Source: an uncultured Opitutia bacterium (GTDB lineage Bacteria; Verrucomicrobiota; Verrucomicrobiia; Opitutales; Opitutaceae). From it: a stretch of DNA of 64,000 bases. Where the stretch lies: the NCBI GenBank assembly GCA_903872505.1, contig CAIQKV010000082.1:1-64000 (forward strand). The letters are read 5' to 3'. This document shows, piece after piece, positions 16,256 to 23,839 of the stretch; positions within the stretch are counted from its first letter, which is position 1; each line of letters starts with the position of its first letter. A program made the translations under genes and the position numbers. The notes beneath the pieces were generated by a model that saw only the letters and a program-made list of their open reading frames with translations, did no database searches and had not been told where the DNA came from.

Positions 16256-17929
16256 ATGCAAACTAAGAACCCCTTGCGCCTGGTCATCGTCGGCGGCGTG
16301 GCCGCCGGCGCCTCCGCGGCTGCCCGAGCCCGTCGCCTCAGCGAAGCGGCGTCGATCACACTCATCGAGCGTGGTCCCGATGTCTCCTTCGCCAACTGCG
16401 GTCTGCCGTATTTCATCGGCGGTGAGATCAAGCAGCGCGACGCCCTTGCCGTGCAGACCCCGCAGACGCTCAAGGCCATGCTTGCGATCGACGTGCGCAC
16501 CAGCACCGAGGTCACCGGCATTGACCGCGCCACAAAACACGTCCAAGTGCGCAATCTCGCCGCCGGCACCACCGAGTCGCTGCCCTACGACAAGCTGCTC
16601 CTCGCTCCCGGTGCCGTGCCGGTCCGTCCGTCGCTACCCGGCATCGACGATCCGCGAATCTGCACGCTGCGTTCGCTGCAGGACATGGACCGCATCAAGG
16701 CCGCCGCGGCTGGCGCGCAACACATCGCTGTGATCGGTGCGGGCTTCATCGGACTCGAAATGACCGAGCAGTTTGTGCGCCTCGGCAAACAGGTCTCGCT
16801 GGTCGAACTCACTGATCAAGTGCTGCCACCACTTGACGGGCTCATGACGAAGTTGCTCGAGGACGAGTTGCATAAGAATCACGTCAACCTCGTGCTGGGC
16901 GACAGCGTCGCAGCCTTTGAGGCGGGCAATGCGCTCATCTGTCGCCTCGCCTCCGGTCGCACCATCACCGCCGACCTCGTTGTCCTCAGCATCGGCGTGC
17001 GCCCCGACACCACGCTCGCCCGCAATGCCGGCCTCGCGCTTGGGAAACGCGGCCACATTCGGGTGAACGGTTTCATGCAGACAAACGATCCCGACATCTA
17101 CGCCGCCGGCGACGCCGTCGAAACCGAGGATTTCATCACCCACGAACCCGTCGCCGTTCCGCTTGGCGGTCCCGCGAACCGCCAGGGCCGCCTCGTCGCC
17201 GACCATATCTTCCACCCAACTGAAACCAAGCCCTACACCGGGGCGCTGGGCACCGCGATTGTGCGCGCGTTCGACGTTGCCGCCGGACTCACCGGCTGGA
17301 CCGAAAAACGCCTCCGCGCCGCCGGTCGCGATTTCCGCACTGTCACCGTCAACGACAATGACCACGCGGGTTACTTTCCGGGGGCCAAGCCGATTCTTCT
17401 CAAGCTCGTTTGGGACCCGGCCAACGGCCGGGTGCTCGGCGCTCAAGTCACCGGCCTCGGCGGGGTCGACAAGCGCCTCGACGTGATTGCGACAGCCATT
17501 GCCGGGCGCCTCACCATTGACGATTTGGCGCAGCTGGAACTTGCCTATGCTCCGCCTTTTGGCGCCGCGAAAGACATCGTCAATCTGGCCGGATTTACGG
17601 CGTGCAACACGCGTGACAGCCTCGTCGTCCCCGTTGATTCGCTTCCGGATGATCCCGCCGCGCAGATCCTCGATGTTCGGCCTCCCCCACTGGTGCAGGC
17701 GCACCCACTCCCGCGGGCCGGGGTCATCAACATTCCGTTGGGCCAGCTCCGTGGCCGCCTGGGCGAACTTGATCGGGCGCGCCCAGTGGTCACGGTCTGT
17801 GCGCTCGGCAAGACGGCGTATTTCGCAGCGCGGATCCTCGCTCAAAACGGCTTCCGGGTATCGTCCCTTACCGGCGGCATCCGCGCTCATTTTGACCCCC
17901 GCAGTCCGGCCAAGTTGCCTACGCCGTGA
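16256..17929 (+). CDS. CoA-disulfide / NAD(P)H persulfide reductase with C-terminal rhodanese domain
   Basis: This 557-residue flavoprotein has the FAD-binding start LVIVGGVAAGASAAARARR, the active-site cysteine in SFANCGLPYFIGG (about Cys48), an NAD-binding motif HIAVIGAGFIGLEM, and IYAAGDAVE for the second FAD contact. Residues about 455-550 form a rhodanese domain with an apparently intact cysteine in VTVCALGKTAYFAARIL. This order matches CoADR-RHD enzymes, which reduce CoA-persulfide, polysulfide or sulfur with NADH to sulfide. It is thus the likely cytoplasmic sulfane-sulfur reductase of the island. It lies 33 bp after cydB, and its stop overlaps the YeiH-type gene as GTGA. Confidence 0.9.
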   Translation: MQTKNPLRLVIVGGVAAGASAAARARRLSEAASITLIERGPDVSFANCGLPYFIGGEIKQRDALAVQTPQTLKAMLAIDVRTSTEVTGIDRATKHVQVRNLAAGTTESLPYDKLLLAPGAVPVRPSLPGIDDPRICTLRSLQDMDRIKAAAAGAQHIAVIGAGFIGLEMTEQFVRLGKQVSLVELTDQVLPPLDGLMTKLLEDELHKNHVNLVLGDSVAAFEAGNALICRLASGRTITADLVVLSIGVRPDTTLARNAGLALGKRGHIRVNGFMQTNDPDIYAAGDAVETEDFITHEPVAVPLGGPANRQGRLVADHIFHPTETKPYTGALGTAIVRAFDVAAGLTGWTEKRLRAAGRDFRTVTVNDNDHAGYFPGAKPILLKLVWDPANGRVLGAQVTGLGGVDKRLDVIATAIAGRLTIDDLAQLELAYAPPFGAAKDIVNLAGFTACNTRDSLVVPVDSLPDDPAAQILDVRPPPLVQAHPLPRAGVINIPLGQLRGRLGELDRARPVVTVCALGKTAYFAARILAQNGFRVSSLTGGIRAHFDPRSPAKLPTP

Positions 17930-18921
17930 GTTTCGATTTTCGCACCCTTTGCGGAATTGAACCGGAACGGCCGGCCCATCGTGTCGCGGCGGTGCTCATG
18001 CCACTCGGCGCAGTGGCCTCATTGCTGCCCTGGACGCCGCCGTGGGCCGCCTTGCTCGCGGGCGCGGGGCTAGCGCTCACCCTCGGCAATCCGTGTGCCG
18101 GTGCCGCTGGCCGGGCCGCGAAGTGGCTGCTGCAAATTGCCGTGGTTGGTCTCGGTGCCGGCGTAAATCTCGCCGTGGTCGCCCGGGTTGGAGGACAGGG
18201 CCTCGGCTACACGCTTGCGGGCCTGGTCGCGACCTTCGCGTTCGGCGCCTGGCTCGCCGGCCGGCTTGGTGTCGGCGCCAAGGTAGCGGCACTCGTTTGC
18301 GCAGGCACGGGGATCTGCGGGGGCAGCGCCATCGCCGCCGCGGCACCAGCCATCGGCGCCAAACCCGAGGAGACATCCGCCGCACTCGCCGTCGTGTTCC
18401 TGCTCAACGGAGTCGCGTTGCTCGCCTTTCCCGTCGTGGGCAGCTGGGCCGGCCTTAATGCCCACCAATTCGGGCTGTGGTGCGCACTGGCGATTCATGA
18501 CACGAGTTCCGTCACCGGCGCAGCCTTGACGCACGGCCGGGAAGCGCTGGCGATCGCAACCACGGTGAAACTCGCCCGGGCCTTGTGGATCGTGCCGGTC
18601 GCACTCGTTCTCGGTGCCTGGTTCCGACGCGGCGCCGGCCATGGGGTTAACCACAGCAGCGTACGCGTGCCGTGGTTCATCGCCGGATTCGTCGCCGTCT
18701 CGACTCTGTTCACCTTGGTGCCCGCCCTGCAACCGGCGGCAATGATCGTCGGCGCGATTTCCCGTGCACTGCTCACCCTCACCCTTTTCCTGATCGGCAC
18801 CGGCCTGAGTCGCGCGGTCGTCCGCACCATCGGCGCCCGCCCGCTGGTCCACGCGTTGCTGCTGTGGATCGCCATCGGCGGAGCCAGTCTCGCCGCCATT
18901 CTCGCTGGCCTGATCCACTGA
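17926..18921 (+). CDS. YeiH/UPF0324-family membrane protein (putative sulfur-compound exporter)
   Basis: The 331-residue protein has about ten hydrophobic helices and the family landmarks GNPCAGAAGRAAKWLLQIAV, VGLGAGVNL, CAGTGICGGSAIAAAAP and HDTSSVTGAAL. Family members are annotated as putative sulfate exporters and some are linked to sulfite or taurine catabolism; a direct transport assay is lacking for most. The GTG start at 17926 overlaps the upstream persulfide reductase stop, suggesting coupled production and export of the product (sulfide, sulfite or a relative). It sits 4 bp before the methyltransferase start. Confidence 0.85.
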   Translation: MSFDFRTLCGIEPERPAHRVAAVLMPLGAVASLLPWTPPWAALLAGAGLALTLGNPCAGAAGRAAKWLLQIAVVGLGAGVNLAVVARVGGQGLGYTLAGLVATFAFGAWLAGRLGVGAKVAALVCAGTGICGGSAIAAAAPAIGAKPEETSAALAVVFLLNGVALLAFPVVGSWAGLNAHQFGLWCALAIHDTSSVTGAALTHGREALAIATTVKLARALWIVPVALVLGAWFRRGAGHGVNHSSVRVPWFIAGFVAVSTLFTLVPALQPAAMIVGAISRALLTLTLFLIGTGLSRAVVRTIGARPLVHALLLWIAIGGASLAAILAGLIH

Positions 18922-18925
18922 CCAG

Positions 18926-19585
18926 ATGAAGACCGCCTGGGACCAACGCTTCGCCGTTCCCGATTACGTTTACGGCACCGATCCGAACGTGTTTGTCGCG
19001 GCCCGGGCCGGGATGATTCCCGCCGGCCCGGTGCTCTGCCTCGCCGAGGGCGAGGGCCGCAACGCCGTTTACCTCGCGACGCTCGGCCACGCCGTGGCCG
19101 CCGTCGATCAATCGCCTGTCGGCCTTGCCAAGGCTGCCCGGCTAGCAGCGGTGCGTGGCGTGCCGCTCACGACCATCGTGGCCAACCTGGCGAACTTTGT
19201 GATCGAGCCGAATGCATGGTCGGGAATTGTCTCCATTTTTGCGCACCTCCCACCGCCGCTCCGCCGCGCCGTTCACGCCCAAGTCGTCGCTGGACTTCGG
19301 CCGGGCGGTGTTTTCATCCTCGAAGCCTACACGCCGGCACAACTCGCGCTCGGCACCGGCGGCCCGAAAGCGGCCGAGTTATGCATGACCCTCGCCGGTC
19401 TACGCGCCGAACTGGATGGGCTCGAATTCATCATTGCCCGCGAATGCGAGCGCGACGTGCTCGAAGGAACGGGGCACACGGGTCGGGGCGCCGTGGTGCA
19501 GGTGGTCGCCCGCCGGCCGGACCCTCCGGCGCATCGAATTCATAGCGCCACGTCTGAAGACGCCAGCCCGCCGACTGAACCGTGA
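18926..19585 (+). CDS. SAM-dependent methyltransferase, TehB-like
   Basis: The 219-residue protein starts WDQRFAVPDYVYGTDPNVF, typical of TehB and thiopurine-like class I methyltransferases, and has the SAM motif VLCLAEGEGRNAVYLA, then AVAAVDQSPVGLAKA. Such enzymes methylate small thiols, tellurite or selenite. Its place at the end of a sulfur operon suggests volatile methylation of sulfide or a chalcogen as detoxification, which is inference. It is 4 bp downstream of the YeiH-type gene and co-oriented. The C-terminal 20 residues are Pro/Ser-rich and may be loosely structured. Confidence 0.85.
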   Translation: MKTAWDQRFAVPDYVYGTDPNVFVAARAGMIPAGPVLCLAEGEGRNAVYLATLGHAVAAVDQSPVGLAKAARLAAVRGVPLTTIVANLANFVIEPNAWSGIVSIFAHLPPPLRRAVHAQVVAGLRPGGVFILEAYTPAQLALGTGGPKAAELCMTLAGLRAELDGLEFIIARECERDVLEGTGHTGRGAVVQVVARRPDPPAHRIHSATSEDASPPTEP

Positions 19586-19650
19586 CCAGCAGGTGGGCAG
19601 CGCTGTTCCTCGTGAAGACTCCGGATGAATCAAGGGGGCAGATCCCGCGA

Positions 19651-20592
19651 TTATCGCACGTGCGAACTGGGTCCATGTTTTGCAATCTTGCGCTGATCGA
19701 GTGCTTTCAACCCACCTAGCATCTCTACGAAATTACGGGCCAGCGGCGAGCCCTCGCGGTTTCTCCATACCACAGAAATCTCAAAGACGAGGTCGTCGGT
19801 GGTTTCCTGCAGGGGAATCAACCTGATCCGCCCGGCCCCAGAAAGTGTGATGTGCTGCGGCATCAACGACACCCCCTCCCCACCGGCTATCATCGCCAGG
19901 AGCGACTCGAAGCCGGCCACGATTGTGATATGCTTGGGCTTGAGGCCGTGTGCGGCAAAGATGCGGCGAACCAGGTCGGCATGGGTTTGCGAATGCTGGC
20001 CGGCGAAACAGAGCTGGTTTTCACGCGCCATCTCAACCAGTGACAGGCGCCGAGACCTCGCCAACCGGTGCCCTGGTCCGACGACCGCACGCATGGCTGA
20101 ATGCAGAACCGTTGTCCTGCACAGATAGGACGGCAGCGTTGGGTTTTTCTCCACCGTGAAAGCGATCTGGATTGAACCAGAGTCGAGCTCGGTGATCTGA
20201 TCGGCTGGTTCGATTTCCTTCAAAGTCACGGCGACATCCGGATATTGCATGCGGTATTTCGTCAGACAGGCCGGCATGAAGCTGGCCGTGATCGGTCCGA
20301 CATTGCCGATGGTCAAACACCCTCTGCGGCCGACTGCGGCCTCCCGGGCCAGCTCCGTTGCCCGTTCCACATGCGCCAATATCTGCCGGGCTTCCTCCAG
20401 GAAGATGCGCCCCGCATCGGTTAGCTGCACGCGGGTGGTGTCGCGGTCCAACAACCTGACCCGCATTTCCTCCTCCAGGTTCTTGATCTGTTTGCTCAAT
20501 GCCGGTTGGACGACGTGAAGCCGCTCCGCGGCTCGGCGGAAGTTCAGTTCTGAAGCCACTGCTTCAAAGTAACGCAGGTGCCGGAGTTCCAT
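19651..20592 (-). CDS. LysR-family transcriptional regulator
   Basis: The 313-residue protein has the LysR N-terminal HTH (MELRHLRYFEAVASELNFRR, then VQPALSKQIKNLEEEM) and a periplasmic-binding-protein-like effector domain. The MELRHLRYF start resembles the BenM/CatM/CbbR-like subgroups more than CysB. It is convergent with the methyltransferase gene and is preceded by a perfect inverted repeat containing a T-N11-A core (20601-20621), so it probably autoregulates. The regulated target is unclear because no gene is divergent from it; the island operon is one candidate. Start at 20592 is set by the family N-terminus. Confidence 0.9.
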   Translation of the reverse strand: MELRHLRYFEAVASELNFRRAAERLHVVQPALSKQIKNLEEEMRVRLLDRDTTRVQLTDAGRIFLEEARQILAHVERATELAREAAVGRRGCLTIGNVGPITASFMPACLTKYRMQYPDVAVTLKEIEPADQITELDSGSIQIAFTVEKNPTLPSYLCRTTVLHSAMRAVVGPGHRLARSRRLSLVEMARENQLCFAGQHSQTHADLVRRIFAAHGLKPKHITIVAGFESLLAMIAGGEGVSLMPQHITLSGAGRIRLIPLQETTDDLVFEISVVWRNREGSPLARNFVEMLGGLKALDQRKIAKHGPSSHVR

Positions 20593-20600
20593 ATAATGCA

Positions 20601-20621
20601 CTGATAGCGGAGAGCTATCAG
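20601..20621. promoter_or_regulatory. Inverted repeat with T-N11-A core, candidate LysR box
   Basis: CTGATAGC at 20601-20608 and GCTATCAG at 20614-20621 are exact reverse complements with a 5-bp spacer, 8 bp upstream of the LysR start codon. The centre TAGCGGAGAGCTA satisfies the LysR T-N11-A rule. Position over the 5' leader fits negative autoregulation. Confidence 0.55.
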
Positions 20622-21090
20622 CACGCAAACATCAAAGTCATTCCGCTACGGGTGCAACGAGCGTAGGATCTATGCAACGAAGCGAAGCAACCCGCCTCAC
20701 CTTAAGACCACCCAAAGCGAACCCGTGAAAACCAAATGATAACCGCCGCCGCCGTTCTCGCCTCTCTCGTGCTCCTTGTTTTGTGGGATGGAGCTGAAGC
20801 CTGAGTCAATGCAGCTTGCCGAAGTTTCCGCGCAGCAGGAGAAAGCCCACTAGGTTTTGCAGCTTGGCTTCTAGCGCACACCGACTGCCTGGCAGAGGAG
20901 CCAAGGGGACCAATGACCAGCGCAGTCAAACGAAAATGAGAAGGAAGGAGCAGTGACATCTAAGGGTCAGGCCAGCAGAGACTCGAATGGCAGGGTTACG
21001 GAAGGACCGGCGACGCGTGACCTGCCAGTTCTGCATTCGTATACAAATGAAAGCGGACAACTGCTGGTCGTGGTTCTCGCAGGGCAGCGT
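20622..21090. other. Intergenic gap, no supported gene
   Basis: About 470 bp separate the LysR box from the GNAT gene. I find only short frames. One small plus-strand frame at 20736 could encode a 22-residue hydrophobic peptide (MITAAAVLASLVLLVLWDG), but it has no SD site and I do not call it. The composition is mixed and the gap probably contains eroded sequence. Confidence 0.5.
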
Positions 21091-21654
21091 TTAAATATCT
21101 CCTTGGTTTGAACGCAGTTCGTAGACCAGCTCAGCAACTCCAGATGCGATTGGTCTTCGCCGTTTGCGCGTTCCGATAGTCTCAAGCAGCTTGATCGCAG
21201 CCAAATTGCCCCAGAGCGTTTGAGCCCGGAACCGTGTGATGCCACGTTGAAGCGCATTATCGGCGAGTGTTCGGACGAGTGCGACCCCAACACCGCGCTT
21301 TTGCCAGTCATCCCGGGTCACAAACGCAACGTCAGCTGTCGTCGGCTCACTGGCATCGCGAATCCATCGGGCGACGGCAATCAATGGTCGATTGGCGGCG
21401 TCCGGAAGCTCTGCGACCATGGCGCACTGGGAAATGCCATCACAGTTGGTCAAAGTGCGGAGCTCATCTGAGGTGAACACCTTCTTTAAAAAGAAAAATC
21501 TGTAGAAACGCGTATTCTCCGACAGGGCATGCAGGCCGGTCACGAGTTTGGGCGCGTCGCTCGGCGCGATCACCCTGATCCAGATCCTGCACCCATTAAC
21601 GTTTTGTTCAAACAAAGTGCCGGTCTTCTCAGCAGCCTCAGGTGATACTCGCAA
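21091..21654 (-). CDS. GNAT-family N-acetyltransferase
   Basis: The 187-residue protein has the GNAT core: a strand ending TTADVAFVTRDDWQKRGVGV supplies the acetyl-CoA pyrophosphate-binding loop (QKRGVG), followed by ALVRTLADNALQRGITRF. The N-terminal part, LHALSENTRFYRFFFLKK, resembles the GNAT domain attached to Pat-type protein acetyltransferases and their stand-alone relatives. Its substrate is unknown. It is the last intact protein gene before the right island boundary. G+C is lower than in the core-like region. Start at 21654 is the most upstream ATG; other Met starts would remove beta-1. Confidence 0.8.
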   Translation of the reverse strand: MRVSPEAAEKTGTLFEQNVNGCRIWIRVIAPSDAPKLVTGLHALSENTRFYRFFFLKKVFTSDELRTLTNCDGISQCAMVAELPDAANRPLIAVARWIRDASEPTTADVAFVTRDDWQKRGVGVALVRTLADNALQRGITRFRAQTLWGNLAAIKLLETIGTRKRRRPIASGVAELVYELRSNQGDI

Positions 21655-22263
21655 GACTGCAATAGGGCTTCAGCTTATCTCTCGTTCGCGAAAATCGCGT
21701 TCTACGAGGGAGAATCGACTCGGGTTGATTCCAGATAATTCAGGCAAATCACCTATGCAAATTAGCGAGTCCTCGGCTTGGACGCGGAGCGCCTCCTGCA
21801 GCCGGTTCTGTGCTTCCACTCTCGCACCAACCGCGGGCAATGCTCCCGTCAATGCGTTTCCATCATTCGTCCATATATCGGTATTCTGCCATGGGTATTG
21901 GACGCATTTCCTGTGACCCATAACACCAATTGGACACACAACAAGAGCTGCGTTATCGGCGCTACAGGAATCGCACTTGTGACCCCACTTGTGTGAAACA
22001 CGTTCATCAACCTTCACTCCCTCGATTGATGCAGCCACACAGCCGGAAGCGAAAAATTCCGGAGGAAAAATGGTACACAGAATGGTGTACACATTTTGCA
22101 GGCGATGAACTGCCGCAGGCCGCGGATAATTTCTTCCGCATCCCGTAACTTGCTCTTAAACTGACCGTTAGGTCGGACACCCGAAACCGGCACTCTCAGA
22201 AAAACTCAGGGCCGGGGAGTTTTTTCTCACACGCCTTGCTCCGTAAGTAACTGAATATCATAT
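21655..22263. other. Right-end gap of the island with eroded sequence
   Basis: About 600 bp hold no convincing gene. A strong SD-like run at 22058-22065 precedes ATG 22070, but that frame stops after 12 codons, so it looks like a dead gene start. A minus-strand frame (21670-22092) is partly protein-like but unrecognised. A decayed tRNA 3' half lies at 21956-21980. The block borders the tRNA-Pro repeat, where an integrase gene would be expected but is not seen. Confidence 0.5.
21956..21980 (-). pseudogene. Degenerate tRNA 3' half (T-arm and acceptor strand)
   Basis: Read on the minus strand, 21980-21964 forms a T-arm: the stem is cttgt/acagg on the plus strand with five pairs (one G-T) and the loop is TGCGATT, one change from the usual TTCGATT. 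It is followed by a 7-nt acceptor-like strand and a discriminator A at 21956. The next part shows an anticodon-loop-like TTCACAC but its stem no longer pairs, and no 5' acceptor strand is found. It looks like a tRNA fragment, perhaps tRNA-Val, left by an older integration. Confidence 0.4.
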
Positions 22264-22343
<80 letters not shown>

Positions 22344-22461
22344 AACAGAAGAGGGGTCACAAAGACCCGCGGCACGAAGCGACGCAAGTGTTTTTCTAGG
22401 CAGGCCACGCCACCGCCAAGGGCAAACCCGCTGGTCGCCGGGCAGGCCGGCTGACTCGGGC

Positions 22462-22490
22462 CAGTTTGTAACGTATTATATTACAAACTG
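22462..22490. repeat. Perfect 10-bp inverted repeat upstream of tRNA-Pro
   Basis: CAGTTTGTAA at 22462-22471 and TTACAAACTG at 22481-22490 are exact reverse complements with a 9-bp A+T-rich spacer. Read on the minus strand, the block contains TATAAT. It lies between the stop of the nucleotidyltransferase-kinase gene and tRNA-Pro, so it may be an operator or promoter element for the tRNA, or a binding site for a host factor. It has no T-run and is not a typical terminator. Confidence 0.55.
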
Positions 22491-22517
22491 AACGGCACAC
22501 CCGGCGTCGGCGCTGAC

Positions 22518-23645
22518 CTAGCGCACCGCAAGATACGGCTCGATCGGGCGGAAGTTTGGGCGCGCGCACGCGGCGTCGCGCTGGGCCTGGTCGGCGAAGA
22601 GATAGACGGCATAGCCGCCGAACCCACCGCCGCAGTATTTCCAGGCGAGCGGCTGGATGCCCGGCGGCAACGCGTTCCGCCCCGCCTCCGGCGCCTGCGG
22701 GTCGCCCGGCAACGGCGTCATCCCCTCCGCCCGCTGGACCTGCGCGTAGGATTGGCGGACGGCGTCGGCCAGCAAGGCCAGGTCGCTGCGCCACACCGCC
22801 TCACGGGCCGTGGCCGCCGCGCGGGCGATGGCGTCGTAGTCGCGCGGGAGCTTGGCGAGGTCCGGCGTATCGTGCGGCGTGCCGGTCCAGTAGAGCGCCA
22901 GGTGCCCGCGCAGGAACTCCCCGTTGTGCTTCAACTCCAGTGTCGGCCGCTGCCCGCTGCGCCAGACGCACAAGCCGGTCTCGGAAATGACCGCGGGGTC
23001 CTGCCAGCCGACCCCCAGGTCGAGCTCGGATCCGACCCCGTCCCGGCCATTGAGGAGCGCCCACGCCCCGCTGCCGCCCAGGCCCGCGTTGCGCTCGTAC
23101 GGCCAGTCGCGCAGCGACACGGTCGGCGAGATCGCGCAGTTGACCACGAAGGCGCCGGGGCGGGAGAACCGGGGCACGTCCAGCCAGCCGCCGGCGAAGT
23201 CCACCCGCAGCGGCGCCACCTCGGGGGCACGGATGAAGCGCACGATCTGCGTCGTCGAGACCGGGGAAAACTGGGGCGGCGTCTTTGGCAGCACGACGTA
23301 GCGTGCGCCGACCTGCGCGCAGAGCTCGCGCTTGAGCGGGCCGTACTTGTCGTCCTCGGTCACGGCGAGGATGTCCGGGCGGAGGCGCAGGAACTCGTCC
23401 TTGAAGTCCAGCCCCTCCTCCAGCCCCGTGCCGAGGACCACGCCGTCCACCGTGTCGAGCGCCGCGAGCACCGCGCGCTTGTGGTCGTCGGGCAGGGAAC
23501 TGCGCCGTTGCTTGTGCAGCCAGAGCACCTCGGCCGAGGCAAACGACACGGTGAGATGCTCGCCGAGCGCCCGCGCCTCGCGGAAAAACTGGATGTGCCC
23601 GGCGTGGATGATGTCGTAGCAGCCGGAAACAAAAACGCGCGTCAT
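22518..23645 (-). CDS. Bifunctional cytidylyltransferase-like and GHMP sugar kinase-like fusion
   Basis: The 375-residue protein starts with a nucleotidyltransferase domain (residues 1-140): VFVSGCYDIIHAGHIQFF gives the HXGH motif, and the domain ends SPVSTTQIVRFI, akin to the ISSTxIR motif. From about 150, APLRVDFAGGWLDVP, GAFVVNCAISP, NAGLGGSGAWALL and GWQDPAVISETG match GHMP kinases of the HddA/fucokinase kind, and the C-terminus has YCGGGFGGYAVY. It may phosphorylate and then nucleotidylate a heptose or similar sugar for LPS or glycan synthesis. The domain order and kinase fold differ from HldE, where a ribokinase-type kinase precedes the transferase. The GLGGSGA loop is slightly off the GHMP consensus, so kinase activity is not certain. 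Start at 23645 (MTRVFVSG) is set by the domain edge. Confidence 0.8.
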   Translation of the reverse strand: MTRVFVSGCYDIIHAGHIQFFREARALGEHLTVSFASAEVLWLHKQRRSSLPDDHKRAVLAALDTVDGVVLGTGLEEGLDFKDEFLRLRPDILAVTEDDKYGPLKRELCAQVGARYVVLPKTPPQFSPVSTTQIVRFIRAPEVAPLRVDFAGGWLDVPRFSRPGAFVVNCAISPTVSLRDWPYERNAGLGGSGAWALLNGRDGVGSELDLGVGWQDPAVISETGLCVWRSGQRPTLELKHNGEFLRGHLALYWTGTPHDTPDLAKLPRDYDAIARAAATAREAVWRSDLALLADAVRQSYAQVQRAEGMTPLPGDPQAPEAGRNALPPGIQPLAWKYCGGGFGGYAVYLFADQAQRDAACARPNFRPIEPYLAVR

Positions 23646-23839
23646 GGGAATGGGACTAGCTCGGCGACGCGGACCGGATGCGTCAACCCGTCTTTCTGCC
23701 CGGCGGGCGCAGCCCGGCCGCCGGCGCATGTTTTTTTGCGCTTCGCGGCTTGCGCTTGGCGCCGGCGTCGCCTGATAAAAGCCCCTGCGTTCGGGGCTGC
23801 AGGTGCACCCCGGGCGCCCTCCCCACCCCCTTTTCCTGC

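Noticed and set aside
20736-20804. Small 22-codon hydrophobic frame that could be a CydX-like peptide
   Set aside because: It is 4.5 kb from cydAB, lacks the CydX Trp-rich start and has no ribosome-binding site.
21670-22092. Possible 140-codon gene on the minus strand
   Set aside because: Only the second half is protein-like, no family is recognised, and it runs across the tRNA-like fragment.
22070-22108. ATG with a very good SD (22058-22065) opening a frame
   Set aside because: The frame stops after 12 codons and I see no leader-peptide logic next to it; it is more likely a dead gene start.
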